The position numbers and the translations under genes were made by a program. Below, piece after piece: positions 1 to 8,378 of a DNA stretch of 21,230 nucleotides. Each line of letters begins with the position of its first letter. The first letter of the stretch is position 1. Under the pieces are notes generated by a model. It made no database searches and was not told the origin of the DNA. It saw only the letters and a program-made list of their open reading frames with translations. The stretch comes from Pseudomonadota bacterium (GTDB taxonomy: Bacteria > Myxococcota > Bradymonadia > UBA4248): positions 1 to 21,230 of the forward strand of contig JAGACY010000446.1 in assembly GCA_017613855.1 (NCBI GenBank), written 5' to 3'.

Positions 1-140
1 GATAGTTGATAGTTGATAGTTGATAGTTGATAATTGATAATTGATAATTGATAATTGATAATTGATAATTGATAATTGATAATTGATAATTGATAATTGA
101 TAATTGATAATTGATAATTGATAATTGATAATTGATAATG
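1..140. repeat. Heptanucleotide tandem array (GATAGTT x4, GATAATT x15)
   Basis: Reading in frame from base 1 there are four copies of GATAGTT (1-28), then fifteen perfect copies of GATAATT (29-133), then a last variant GATAATG (134-140). The switch is one base in the unit. The array runs off the left edge of the window, so its full length is unknown. No open frame with coding character crosses it. It belongs with the other 7-bp arrays here, since GATAATT rotated is AATTGAT. Heptameric intergenic arrays are known from cyanobacteria and some other bacteria; no function is established here. Copy number is a likely site of slippage and of assembly error. Confidence 0.97.
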
Positions 141-170
141 AATAATGGAAAACATTCACAATAATCAATA

Positions 171-232
171 CGCCCCGAATGGGCGATTCATCCGTAGCAA
201 ATAACCGTGGGTGAGCGTAGCGTAACCCACGG
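171..232. repeat. Two inverted repeats in the spacer left of the S41 protease gene
   Basis: The first hairpin is CGCCC (171-175), loop CGAAT, GGGCG (181-185). The second is CCGTGGGT (205-212) and ACCCACGG (225-232), a perfect 8-bp stem with a 12-base loop. On the minus strand the second hairpin lies about 75 bp past the stop of the protease gene and is followed by TTATTTG, so it could act as a weak terminator, but there is no true T run. I read it more as a dispersed repeat lying between heptad arrays. The bases between 141 and 305 hold no credible gene. Confidence 0.7.
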
Positions 233-252
233 GAGAATGACAATGATTAGTA

Positions 253-280
253 AATAGTGAATAGTGAATAGTGAATAGTG
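253..280. repeat. Heptad array AATAGTG x4
   Basis: Four perfect consecutive copies of AATAGTG occupy 253-280, ending 25 bp from the stop codon of the S41 protease gene. It has the same 7-bp period and the same AAT beginning as the other arrays in this window, but a different variable tetranucleotide. Confidence 0.93.
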
Positions 281-305
281 TATATCCACTCTGGTTCAAC
301 CGTAT

Positions 306-3300
306 TTATTTTGCTGTTTTTCGGAATACCATTGCAGTTTCTCTCGATTCGCTTTTGTTGGAATCGCGCACGTAGAGTTTGATAGAATTTAGCCCCGGAT
401 TAAGCGGAACTTCAGCGCGGATGTGCTGCATGTCATTGCTGAGTGTACCATAAGCGACTTTTTCATAAACATACGTATGATCGAGAATGACGACTGTATA
501 AATATAATAATCGGTGAGTGGCGCAAAAGAAGTTACATCTGCTTCGATTGTAATTTTATCCGAATCTGTAACATGTTTCATTTCGGACATGGAAATGCGC
601 GGAATTGTTGCAATCGTTTTGGGTTCAACTTCGGATATATCTAACCCTCCGGCGAATTCGAGTGAAGCAGAAGTTATCCATCCTGTCAGTTCACCGGCAA
701 TAATATGCGTATAATCGCCGTAAACGGCGTCCGTGTTGACAATTGTATTTTCCGGCAAATCGGTCAGGTGGTTTGCATTGCCAACCGGTGAGACATAGAG
801 AGGAACCGTCTGTTTAATGCGCATGGTTCCTTGTGATGGCTGTAATGAAGATTTTAATGCTTCGTCGGATTTTGATGTTTTAAAAGCAATATTTTCGACC
901 AGGACCTGAGTCGATCGCTTGTCGTAAACGTGAAGTTCCAGTGGTATATCTGCAGCACTGATATTCATCGTTTTAAATTTGAAATCGCGGGAAATGCGTT
1001 GTCCAGTCGCAATGGCTTCCGTTTCTGCCCTGGCATCCAGAAGTTTAATTTCCGGAGATTTATTTTTGAGATAGACCAAAGGTTTTTCGGCAGTCCCCGG
1101 GCCATCATTGCTGACCCAGATTCGCATGGTAATTTCTTCATTATCATCGAGCAGGCTGTTGCCGGTGCGTTCCGAATCGCCATCTTTGTCGAGTATCGCA
1201 TAATGAATTTTGAATGCAGGCTGCGGTTGTGCAACAGTCTCGAGATCGACTTGAGCCGATGCAATCTCATGTTCGGGGATGGGGGTGCCATCATCGAGAT
1301 ATAATTTGAGATCGAAGTTGTCAACGCGCGAGCTTTGTGCTCGGTTGGTTTTTACCTTTAATTCACGGGTAATTTCCTGGCCTGGATCTATTTTTCCGAA
1401 GATAACTTCTTTGTCATTGGCACGAGCGAAGCTGGATTCACTTCGTCCGGCAAGCCGGCAGACAGGTTCATTGCCATCATTCTTTGCTTTGATATGAATG
1501 ACAAATTCATCACCGGCTGTAATTTTATCTTTGTCCGTATCAATAGTAAGAGATACTTTGGGCGTGTTGTTTGTACATGCAGACCAGTCAATATCGAGCT
1601 TTTTCATGGCATCCACGAGAGCCTGGTCTTCTATTTTTTGGAGTTCATCCGCGTCGCTCAGGAACTTTTTGATCATCTCCTGTCGCTTATGAATTTTGCC
1701 ATTCTTTAGGAGAATTTCTTTTGCCAGACGGACCTGCGGATCATCGACAGGTTTATTGATTTTGGTTTTTGATTTTATAATTTTATCGATATCTTCGAGT
1801 GTGATGACAGAATCATCATCATCGAGTTCATCTTCATTGAGCGCAAACTTTTTCGATAAATATCTTAAATTATATGCGGGTTTGAGGTCACGCTGAACAT
1901 GCTGGCTGTCGAGATGTCCTCCCAGGCTTTCCTCGCGTCGAACCCATGGTTTTGGATAAAGATCGATATCATCCGGCAATGCGCGCATCGGAACGAGGCG
2001 AATATCCGGGACAATGCCAACGGATTGAATGGATTGATTACCGGGGGTAAGGTATTGACCGATAGTCAGCTTTAATGCGGATTTATCGGGCAATTCATAC
2101 AGCACCTGTACACTTCCTTTGCCAAAGCTTGTATCGCCGACAATCAGTGCACGATCATTATTCTTGAGTGCACCAGCGACAATTTCAGAAGCGGACGCAG
2201 AAGAGGAATCGAGCAGGACGATGATAGGATAGGAGGGCTGAGTCGTTCCTTTGGAGGCGTTGCGCGTTTTTTGCATCATATCGCTTACGCCAACAGTGGT
2301 GACGATAGCCCCTTCGTCGAGGAAATTGTCGGCAACCAGGACTGCCTGGTCGAGCAGACCGCCGGGATTGCCTCTCAAATCGAGGATGAGCCCTTCGATG
2401 GATCCCATATCGGTGCTCATTTTTTCGAGAGCCTGTGCCAAGTCTTTTTGCGAATTCCCTTGGAAACTCTTGAGTTTGATATATCCGATTTTGTCACCGA
2501 GTTCTTCGGATTCGAGACTTGGGATGGAAATTTCTGCTCTTACGACGTCGATAATTTTTGAAGTTTTCCATCCCTGACGCATGACAGTCAGATGAACCGT
2601 CGTATCCGGTTCGCCTTTGAGCAGTTCGACTGCTTCGGAAATATTCATATTGAGCGTGGGGGTTCCGTCGATTGCCAGAATTTGGTCACCTTCCTCAATG
2701 CCGGCGCGTTTTGCGGGCACATCACCGGTAATGGGCTCGACGACGATGAGGACGCCATCGATCATTCTCACGACAATCCCCAGGCCGCCAAATTTCCCGC
2801 GGTTGCCTTCAGCCATGCTTCGATAGGATTCGGGAGAGAGGATGAGACTGTGCGGGTCGAGGGCACTGAGCATGCCATTGATAGCTTCGTATTCGAGTTC
2901 TCTGGGTTTTGCATCCTTTGGCAGATAATCCTGAATAAATGCAACAATACTTCGCAGCCGAAGGCTCATTTCCCAGAGATTGGAAATGTTTTCGAGAGAA
3001 AAAGTCTTGGATTGTCCTTGCAGGTTGACCGTTACCTTGGTTGGCTTTTCTTTGACTTTTTTATCAAAGACGAGCAGCAGTTCGGGCATATTTTTTTGTA
3101 AATTATCGAGCGTGGAAGCAATCATCAGATGGGGATCGAGCCGCGTGGGATCGACATAATTCTGCTGCAGCTGCAAGAGGACTCGATTGAATACCTGCAA
3201 TGAAGCAATATTGTGGTATTCGTTCACTTTGGGCTGCGCCATGAGCTCAGATCCACGCCAATCAAATTCGTAGTGTCCGTCGCGCTGTGCAATGGACATG

Positions 3301-3368
3301 GCAATGCCTGTGGCGATGAGAGCAACCGAAATGCCCCAATATATCAAACTCTTTTTCTTCAAAATCAT
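306..3368 (-). CDS. S41 (C-terminal processing) peptidase with PDZ, Ig-like and SH3-like tail
   Basis: This is a serine protease of the CtpA/Prc family, probably anchored in the inner membrane and acting in the periplasm on misfolded or C-terminally tagged proteins. Counted from the ATG at 3368 (1020 aa): an N-terminal membrane segment at about 8-28; a PDZ domain at about 190-275 (GGLGIVV, then AGIEEGDQILAIDG); and the S41 core at about 285-460. The expected Ser-Lys-Gln set is present: Ser392 in SSSASASE, Lys417 in SFGKGSVQ and Gln421, with the family spacing of 25 and 4. About 540 further residues follow: a charged linker, beta-rich Ig-like segments (about 600-830), an SH3b-like segment (about 848-905) and a last Ig-like domain. 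Simple CtpA proteins have 400-450 aa; very long forms are known in myxobacteria. Start: GGAGG (3370-3374) is only 1 nt from the ATG at 3368 but 7 nt from an in-frame TTG at 3362, so the TTG may be the real start. It follows nadC by 129 bp on the same strand. Confidence 0.9.
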   Translation of the reverse strand: MILKKKSLIYWGISVALIATGIAMSIAQRDGHYEFDWRGSELMAQPKVNEYHNIASLQVFNRVLLQLQQNYVDPTRLDPHLMIASTLDNLQKNMPELLLVFDKKVKEKPTKVTVNLQGQSKTFSLENISNLWEMSLRLRSIVAFIQDYLPKDAKPRELEYEAINGMLSALDPHSLILSPESYRSMAEGNRGKFGGLGIVVRMIDGVLIVVEPITGDVPAKRAGIEEGDQILAIDGTPTLNMNISEAVELLKGEPDTTVHLTVMRQGWKTSKIIDVVRAEISIPSLESEELGDKIGYIKLKSFQGNSQKDLAQALEKMSTDMGSIEGLILDLRGNPGGLLDQAVLVADNFLDEGAIVTTVGVSDMMQKTRNASKGTTQPSYPIIVLLDSSSASASEIVAGALKNNDRALIVGDTSFGKGSVQVLYELPDKSALKLTIGQYLTPGNQSIQSVGIVPDIRLVPMRALPDDIDLYPKPWVRREESLGGHLDSQHVQRDLKPAYNLRYLSKKFALNEDELDDDDSVITLEDIDKIIKSKTKINKPVDDPQVRLAKEILLKNGKIHKRQEMIKKFLSDADELQKIEDQALVDAMKKLDIDWSACTNNTPKVSLTIDTDKDKITAGDEFVIHIKAKNDGNEPVCRLAGRSESSFARANDKEVIFGKIDPGQEITRELKVKTNRAQSSRVDNFDLKLYLDDGTPIPEHEIASAQVDLETVAQPQPAFKIHYAILDKDGDSERTGNSLLDDNEEITMRIWVSNDGPGTAEKPLVYLKNKSPEIKLLDARAETEAIATGQRISRDFKFKTMNISAADIPLELHVYDKRSTQVLVENIAFKTSKSDEALKSSLQPSQGTMRIKQTVPLYVSPVGNANHLTDLPENTIVNTDAVYGDYTHIIAGELTGWITSASLEFAGGLDISEVEPKTIATIPRISMSEMKHVTDSDKITIEADVTSFAPLTDYYIYTVVILDHTYVYEKVAYGTLSNDMQHIRAEVPLNPGLNSIKLYVRDSNKSESRETAMVFRKTAK

Positions 3369-3389
3369 TCCTCCGGATGAGGTATTGCC

Positions 3390-3438
3390 GGGGCTCTTGC
3401 CCCACGTTGTCGGCAAAGTTTTTGGGGGACTCTGCCCC
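3390..3438. repeat. Two GGGG/CCCC hairpins between nadC and the protease gene
   Basis: GGGGC (3390-3394) pairs with GCCCC (3399-3403), and GGGG (3425-3428) pairs with CCCC (3435-3438). The loops are alike (TCTT and ACTCTG). The two hairpins are separated by about 20 bp containing AAAGTTTTT. Read on the minus strand they fall in the nadC-to-protease leader, just upstream of the protease ribosome site. They could lower read-through or protect mRNA, or be an inserted dispersed repeat. No T run follows on the minus strand, so a classical terminator is not supported. Confidence 0.6.
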
Positions 3439-3497
3439 AGCTCCTGCTTACATTTGGTGTGAATGCATCATCAGAAAACAGGGAGTATATTTGAGGT

Positions 3498-4349
3498 TTA
3501 ATCCAAGCGCATGGAGATATCCGCGGCTGTGACGGAGTGTGTGAGTGCACCGCACGAGGCACAGTAGACGGGAATTCCCTGAATTTGTGCGGCTTTATCG
3601 ACTGTCACATTGCCCGAGATTTCGATGATGGCCTTATCGCCGATGATTTTGCATGCTTCACGCATCAAATCCGGGGTCATGTTATCGAGCATGATGATAT
3701 CGGCTTTGGCATCGAGCGCTTCACGAACGGCATCGAGTGTTTCGACTTCGATTTCAATACGCAGCGTATGGGGTGCATAATCTCGGACTTTTTGGATGGC
3801 TTTTGCTATCGAGCCTGCGGCAGCAATATGGTTGTCCTTGATCATGGTTCCGCCGCCCAGATTGAACCGATGGCTGTGTCCTCCTCCGCAATTCACGGCA
3901 TAATGCTGCAATTCCCGCAGACCGGGAAAAGCTTTGCGCGTATTGACAACGCGTATGCCCGGCAGGAGATCGGCAAGTGCCCTTGTCTGTGTGGCTACAC
4001 CGGACATGTGCTGCAGAAAATTGAGTGCTGTTCGTTCGGCTTTGAGCAGAATCTGTGTAGACCCCGAGAACTCGGCAATGACATCACCTTTTTTGACACG
4101 ATCGCCGTCTTCAAAGGCAAAAGCAATCGTCACCGGCTGGAAAATACCGAATGCGCGCGATTCTATTTTTTCAATGATATAAGTAAAAATATGCTGCCCG
4201 CATAAGACCAAATCGGATTTTGCAATCAGTTTTCCGCGGGAGACATTTTTATCATTAAAAATGGCATCTGTTGTAAAATCTCCTCCGCATAAATCTTCGG
4301 TGAGGGCGAGGTCAATCAGTTGTTCTGTAATGGGAGATATTGTTTGCAT
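3498..4349 (-). CDS. nadC: Nicotinate-nucleotide pyrophosphorylase (quinolinate phosphoribosyltransferase)
   Basis: It converts quinolinate plus PRPP to nicotinate mononucleotide, CO2 and pyrophosphate, the last step of de novo NAD ring synthesis, in the cytoplasm. At 283 aa it has the usual length and covers the whole family: ERTALNFLQ (105-113), TRK with PGLR (137-145), GGGHSHR (155-161), IKDNHI (170-175), the EIEVE strand, MLDN (220-223), EISGN (243-247) and GALTHS near the end. IKDNHI favours NadC over the ModD paralogue. A small oddity is TRKAFPG where TRKTTPG is more usual. The start ATG at 4349 has an AAGGA 8 nt upstream that overlaps the stop of the preceding gene; the two genes are 4 nt apart, so translational coupling is likely. 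No nadA or nadB lies in the window. Confidence 0.96.
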   Translation of the reverse strand: MQTISPITEQLIDLALTEDLCGGDFTTDAIFNDKNVSRGKLIAKSDLVLCGQHIFTYIIEKIESRAFGIFQPVTIAFAFEDGDRVKKGDVIAEFSGSTQILLKAERTALNFLQHMSGVATQTRALADLLPGIRVVNTRKAFPGLRELQHYAVNCGGGHSHRFNLGGGTMIKDNHIAAAGSIAKAIQKVRDYAPHTLRIEIEVETLDAVREALDAKADIIMLDNMTPDLMREACKIIGDKAIIEISGNVTVDKAAQIQGIPVYCASCGALTHSVTAADISMRLD

Positions 4350-4353
4350 GGGC

Positions 4354-5496
4354 TTATCCTTTTATAGATTTTTGTCGGAACAGCATTTGTGCCTGTCGTG
4401 TGAGTTGTGCCGGAACGCTTTTGCTTTTTTGAAGCGCCTTGAGATCATTGGGGCGCAATTGCTTTAGGAATCCGACAGAATCCGCGAGCGGGCATTTGGG
4501 ATTATTCACGAGTGCCACGACAATGGGATAGTAGCGCACCCAGTCCCTGCGGTTTGCGATATAGCTGACGACTTCATCGGGCATGCTTTTGGATGTTGCA
4601 ATGCTTGTGACTTCTCCGAGTGACATTTTGGGGCTCTGAATGACGCTCATATAGACGACACGTCGTGAATCCCGGATGAGAATATTTCGATCCTCACGTG
4701 TTCCGAGCAGAGCGAGTCTCATGCGCTGAGGTGCATTCATGCGCTCGATAATCTGGCTTCGGGTCAGGCGGCGTTGTTTTTGTTCAGAGCTTTCGGATGC
4801 TTCTTGTTCTTCGAGTGACTGGACGCGTAGATTCTCGAGACCTTCCTGTTTTTCGCTGGCAGCAGCCTGAACGGTTTTGATCATGATATCTTCGAATTCT
4901 TCGTCCGAGAGCCCCGGGACATCATCTGCTATGAGCTCATTGTGAGCATCCTGTACCATTTTGAGACCGGGAATTTCGACATTGTGCTCTTTTGCAAGGG
5001 AGAGCAGTCTGTCGATAGTCGCCATACGTGATGCAGGATTGGAATATATTCTTTCGATAATTTCTGGTGATCTGAGTAATCGGACGTGGTTGCTTGAAAT
5101 GATTTCGACAATGTCTCTGGGAGCAACGGCAGCCAAATCCATGAGTGTAGCATCGTGTGTTTTGTTATTGAGGGCAATTGCTTCATAGACTCGCGGGTCG
5201 TTTGATGTCTTAGAGAGCCAGTCCAAAACAGATTCGGGGTAATCTTTGGCAGCCAGTTCAACAATCAGGTCCGGATCAAAATTGTTGACGGTTTCTTTGA
5301 CTGTGGCAGCAATATCGGGATCAGGATCGAACGAAAGCTGGTACCACACGAGCAGGAGTGCATCCGGAGGAATGGGGAGTGCACCGTTGGCCGCCATCAT
5401 TTTGAGAGGTTTGGGAGCTCCTGGGCTGAGCGGTTTTTGTGCAGCAGCGGGAATCTGATCCAGAGAAAGCGGTAAATTTTTGAGTGATTCCAACAT
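4354..5496 (-). CDS. Uncharacterised helical (HEAT-like) protein upstream of nadC
   Basis: I do not recognise a named family. From the ATG at 5496 the protein has 380 aa, almost entirely alpha-helical, with short repeated helix pairs of the type seen in HEAT/leucine-rich-variant solenoids (for example the segments with NNFDPDLIVELAAKDYP and LVNNPKCPLADSVGFLKQL). Between the two halves is a Glu/Gln/Ser-rich charged stretch that could form a coiled coil (about 215-260). No signal peptide or membrane segment is seen, so it is probably cytoplasmic. I chose the internal ATG at 5496 because AGGA lies 8 nt before it; the longer frame back to 5568 lacks a ribosome site and runs into the probable promoter of the divergent gene. 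It is the first gene of the run that continues with nadC 4 nt later. Its function cannot be inferred beyond a scaffold-like shape. Confidence 0.8.
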   Translation of the reverse strand: MLESLKNLPLSLDQIPAAAQKPLSPGAPKPLKMMAANGALPIPPDALLLVWYQLSFDPDPDIAATVKETVNNFDPDLIVELAAKDYPESVLDWLSKTSNDPRVYEAIALNNKTHDATLMDLAAVAPRDIVEIISSNHVRLLRSPEIIERIYSNPASRMATIDRLLSLAKEHNVEIPGLKMVQDAHNELIADDVPGLSDEEFEDIMIKTVQAAASEKQEGLENLRVQSLEEQEASESSEQKQRRLTRSQIIERMNAPQRMRLALLGTREDRNILIRDSRRVVYMSVIQSPKMSLGEVTSIATSKSMPDEVVSYIANRRDWVRYYPIVVALVNNPKCPLADSVGFLKQLRPNDLKALQKSKSVPAQLTRQAQMLFRQKSIKG

Positions 5497-5553
5497 GATT
5501 ACAATCCTGTCGATGTCTAACAAAAAAATGTGATACATTGTGCCAGCCGGGAA

Positions 5554-5580
5554 TTGGCATTTCGGCACTTATAATATAAT
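5554..5580 (+). promoter_or_regulatory. Candidate sigma70-type promoter for the M50B-like protease gene
   Basis: TTGGCA (5554-5559) and TATAAT (5575-5580) are 15 bp apart, shorter than the ideal 17. A second overlapping TATAAT starts at 5570. The site lies 50 bp before the ATG at 5631, in the 134-bp spacer between two divergent genes. The motif match is good for the -10 box and moderate for the -35 box. Confidence 0.5.
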
Positions 5581-5630
5581 GATGTTCGGAGAAATTTGGG
5601 GAGAAAAATTAAAGGAGAACCTAAATTATT

Positions 5631-6407
5631 ATGGATACTCAGCCTGTAAAGAAAAATTCTGCGGATTCATCCATGCCTGCCAACCGCAAAAAGGGTATGA
5701 TTGCCTGTCTGTTGATTTCTATTGCAGTCATTGGCTTGTACTTCATCCCGTACGGCATGTATGTCCTCTATCCGTTTATGCTCATATATACGTTTATTCA
5801 TGAGATGGGACATGGCATTATGGCGGCGATTCTTGGCGGGGATTTTGTCAAGTTCGAGATGTGGCTGGATGGATCCGGCGTGGCGACCAGTGCGCTTCCC
5901 ATAGGCGCTTCACGTCTGACGCGTGCACTCGTGGCTTTTGGAGGACTCATCGCACCGGCAATCATGGCTGCCATTTGTCTGTTACTTGGACGCAATGGTA
6001 AAGCTTCCCGCATCGGTCTCTATTGTTTTCTGGTGATATGTGTCGCTTCGATCGTTTTGGTTGTACGCAATCTCTTTGGCATCGTGTTCGTGGCAGCCTG
6101 TGGCGCGATTGCGTTTGCTCTGGCTAAGTTTCCGAAGTCAAATGATGTACCGCAGTATTCGATGCTGGTATTGGCGATCACACTGCTGACAGCAGTCTTC
6201 TCGCGCGGTGATTATTTGTTTACAGATGTGGCGCATACTTCCGGCGGCGTTATGCCTTCGGATGTCGGCCAAATTGCCAATAATCTCTTTCTGCCCTATT
6301 GGTTTTGGGGAGGACTGATTGCTGCTTTGTCTGTCATTATTCTGCTGGTAGGCATTCGCGGATTTTTCTACTCAAAGCCGAAAGCGATTGAAGATAAGAA
6401 AACGTAA
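5631..6407 (+). CDS. M50B-like integral membrane zinc metalloprotease
   Basis: This 258-aa membrane protein carries the zinc-protease motif HEMGH at residues 57-61 inside a hydrophobic segment, as in site-2-type (M50) proteases. The text around it, with GGDFVKFEMWLDGSGVATS (69-87) downstream, matches the small M50B-like group. SGGVMPSDVGQIA (204-216) offers Asp211 as the likely third metal ligand. There are about six hydrophobic segments (roughly 22-45, 48-68, 100-120, 128-165, 176-190 and 220-245). The family cleaves or senses within membranes; no substrate is suggested by the neighbours. An AAGGAG (5612-5617) lies 13 nt before the ATG, a long spacing, but no better start exists. It ends with its own terminator and appears monocistronic. 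Confidence 0.82.
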   Translation: MDTQPVKKNSADSSMPANRKKGMIACLLISIAVIGLYFIPYGMYVLYPFMLIYTFIHEMGHGIMAAILGGDFVKFEMWLDGSGVATSALPIGASRLTRALVAFGGLIAPAIMAAICLLLGRNGKASRIGLYCFLVICVASIVLVVRNLFGIVFVAACGAIAFALAKFPKSNDVPQYSMLVLAITLLTAVFSRGDYLFTDVAHTSGGVMPSDVGQIANNLFLPYWFWGGLIAALSVIILLVGIRGFFYSKPKAIEDKKT

Positions 6408-6417
6408 TTTTTTGAAG

Positions 6418-6452
6418 AAAGGCCTTTCACTTCGTGATACGGCCTTTTTTTT
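6418..6452 (+). terminator. Rho-independent terminator after the M50B-like gene
   Basis: AAAGGCC (6418-6424) pairs with GGCCTTT (6441-6447). An inner stem TCAC-TTC-GTGA sits in the loop, and a run of eight T follows (6445-6452). It begins 11 bp after the stop codon at 6405-6407. Confidence 0.9.
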
Positions 6453-6480
6453 CGGCTATTGCCTGCGGCAATACGCCGAA
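6451..6480. repeat. Imperfect palindrome with TGC loop and single unpaired C
   Basis: The arms are TTCGGC (6451-6456) with GCCGAA (6475-6480), then TATTGCC (6457-6463) with GGCAATA (6467-6473). The loop is TGC (6464-6466) and one base, C6474, is unpaired. Flanking T and A runs extend the stem by about three pairs. It directly follows the terminator. The same layout, on the opposite strand, is seen twice at 10590-10649. The rest of 6484-6640 holds nothing clear beyond a weak -10-like TATACT at 6582-6587. Confidence 0.8.
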
Positions 6481-6647
6481 AAACTTTATTGTGTGTCAGT
6501 CAAATTGCTGTGGTGCATTCGACTCCTGTACACCCTACAATCAAAAAAAGGTGAGAGAATAGATTTTCCCGATAAAAATACTATACTTATGGAAGGCTCT
6601 ATTGGGTGGGGACTTGGGGTTATTGGTCTGACAGGAGGGATTGATTT

Positions 6648-8117
6648 ATGAAACGCTGCTTTTTTCTAAGTATACTATTGGGATGTCTTGGTTTAATGGG
6701 ATGTGCTGATGATGGATCTTTGTTTTACTCTTACAATGATGAAGCATCTCCCTCGAAGACGTCACCGGATAATCCAGAGACCAAAGATCCGGAGGGAACA
6801 GGCAACCCTCAGGGTGGTAATCAAGATCCCACAGAGGATGAAGGAAAGCCAGATTCTCAGAATGAGCCGACCGGGAGTCCAGTGGATAGTCTGGATGCTT
6901 GTGATCCCGCATGCAATGAAGATGAACAATGTGTTGAACATGTATGTTTGCCCATTTGTTCAGATGGAACCTACTGTGACGGCGATTGTCTCGATCTGGC
7001 AAATCTCCATCTGGCGGATTGCAGCACGTGTGCTGAAGATTATTGTGACAGCAATCAGAATCCTGCGGATGGATGCGATATCTATGTTAAAGGGGATGAC
7101 AGCAATAACTGCGGTGCCTGTGGCAATGTGTGTCCGGAAGGTATGAAATGTTCTGAAGGGAGCTGTGCGTCCATCTGTGGAGAGGATGAATCTTTCTGCG
7201 ATGGTAATTGTCTGAAACTCGCCGATTTGCATTTAAGCAGTTGCAGCAGCTGTGCTGCGGATTATTGCGATACGGATGGCAATTTGTCGAATGGATGTGA
7301 AGTCAATTCGAAAGGTACGGATGCCAACAATTGTGGTGCCTGTGGGAACGTCTGCAATTCAGGTGAGATCTGTGACAATGGTTCGTGCAAAGTTCCTTAT
7401 GAGAGCCATCGTATGATTGTCGTTGGGCTCGGGGGTGATACGCTTATGGTGCGTACCGGTCCTGGTACGAATAATCCGGATATTGGGGAATTGAACGAAT
7501 ATCAGTATATCACGGTTCTTGAAGAGAAAGATGGTTGGTACCGCCATAATTTTAATGGCAAGGACGGTTGGAGTTCGGGTTCGTATTTGATGGATGCCTG
7601 TGACAAATGCGAAGGCCGCAAGGCTATCGATTATGCCGAACAGTTTCTCTATGATTATTCGACCAAGCTGTGTACCTGGGATCATTTAACCCATGAACCT
7701 ATCATTCAGAATTTTACGGATTTGTGGGCAGATTATCATGATTATAACCATGGGTATAATGACAATTGTGCCAATTTTGTGACGGCATGTCTCAATACCG
7801 TAGGTCTTATGTCGCAGCATTACATTGCCGTGAGTGACATTGGTTTTCATTGTGATGCAGGAAAGGGCGGGTGGCGTAAAGTCAGCTTTTCTTCTGCTAA
7901 AGCAGGTGATATTTGGGTAAGTTCTGGCGGCGGGCATACGGAACTCGTTGTAGGGTATAAGGATAATGTCGTCTATCTAATTGGATCCAATAATTTCGAT
8001 TCAAGCAATTTTGGTGGCTGTCAGCAAAGTACCGGTGCTGGGGCAGGTTCATATCAGCGTGTCAGTTATGCTGCCAAAACACCAGGCAACACAGGATATA
8101 TTTGTTCACGTCAGTAA
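6648..8117 (+). CDS. Modular lipoprotein: cysteine-rich repeats, SH3b, CHAP/NlpC-type cysteine amidase
   Basis: This 489-aa protein has a lipoprotein signal with lipobox LMGC and lipidated Cys19, so it is an envelope protein. A Pro/Asp/Gly-rich linker (about 22-80) follows. Next is a ~70-aa cysteine module present twice (about 104-173 and 177-247), each with CDGxCL, a CSxCAxDYCD stretch and NNCGACGNVC, a style common in Myxococcota surface proteins. An SH3b domain lies at about 256-317 (LMVRTGPGTNN, GWYRHNFNGKDGW). The C-terminal domain has the layout of CHAP/NlpC-P60 cysteine hydrolases: Cys374 in NDNCANF, His430 in GGGHTELVVG and a polar residue near GSNN (447-449). The SH3b-plus-amidase pairing points to peptidoglycan cleavage, either self-remodelling or attack on other cells; the sequence does not decide. 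AGGAGG (6633-6638) lies 9 nt before the ATG. No clear terminator follows the stop. Confidence 0.86.
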   Translation: MKRCFFLSILLGCLGLMGCADDGSLFYSYNDEASPSKTSPDNPETKDPEGTGNPQGGNQDPTEDEGKPDSQNEPTGSPVDSLDACDPACNEDEQCVEHVCLPICSDGTYCDGDCLDLANLHLADCSTCAEDYCDSNQNPADGCDIYVKGDDSNNCGACGNVCPEGMKCSEGSCASICGEDESFCDGNCLKLADLHLSSCSSCAADYCDTDGNLSNGCEVNSKGTDANNCGACGNVCNSGEICDNGSCKVPYESHRMIVVGLGGDTLMVRTGPGTNNPDIGELNEYQYITVLEEKDGWYRHNFNGKDGWSSGSYLMDACDKCEGRKAIDYAEQFLYDYSTKLCTWDHLTHEPIIQNFTDLWADYHDYNHGYNDNCANFVTACLNTVGLMSQHYIAVSDIGFHCDAGKGGWRKVSFSSAKAGDIWVSSGGGHTELVVGYKDNVVYLIGSNNFDSSNFGGCQQSTGAGAGSYQRVSYAAKTPGNTGYICSRQ

Positions 8118-8142
8118 ATGCGCCTGAGGCATTAAAAAAGTC

Positions 8143-8171
8143 TTGACTCTTAACTAAGAGATCGTTATAAG
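8143..8171 (+). promoter_or_regulatory. Promoter of the tRNA-Gly pair
   Basis: TTGACT (8143-8148) and TATAAG (8166-8171) are separated by exactly 17 bp. GC-rich GGCCGACG follows at the expected start region, the kind of discriminator often found at stable-RNA promoters under stringent control. The first tRNA begins 38 bp downstream. The short leader contains a small hairpin around TGCTGG/CCAG. Confidence 0.8.
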
Positions 8172-8208
8172 GCCGACGTGTTTGCTGGTATTGCCAGTAA
8201 GCACGGAT

Positions 8209-8283
<75 letters not shown>

Positions 8284-8302
8284 CTTCTTTTATAATCTAT
8301 AT

Positions 8303-8374
<72 letters not shown>

Positions 8375-8378
8375 CTTG

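Noticed and set aside
3365..3562. 65-codon minus-strand frame across the nadC-protease spacer
   Set aside because: It reads the GGGG/CCCC hairpins and the tail of nadC in a wrong frame; typical of translated repeats.
6388..6651. 87-codon plus-strand frame after the M50B-like gene
   Set aside because: It runs through a rho-independent terminator and a palindrome and overlaps the next gene's start; no coding features are visible.
8116..8137. AATGC/GCATT hairpin after the amidase lipoprotein as a terminator
   Set aside because: Only a 5-bp stem, and A residues, not T, follow it.
8291..8296. TATAAT in the spacer between the two tRNA genes as a second promoter
   Set aside because: No -35 box at 16-18 bp (that stretch is the conserved T arm of copy 1), and it is only 7 bp from the tRNA start.
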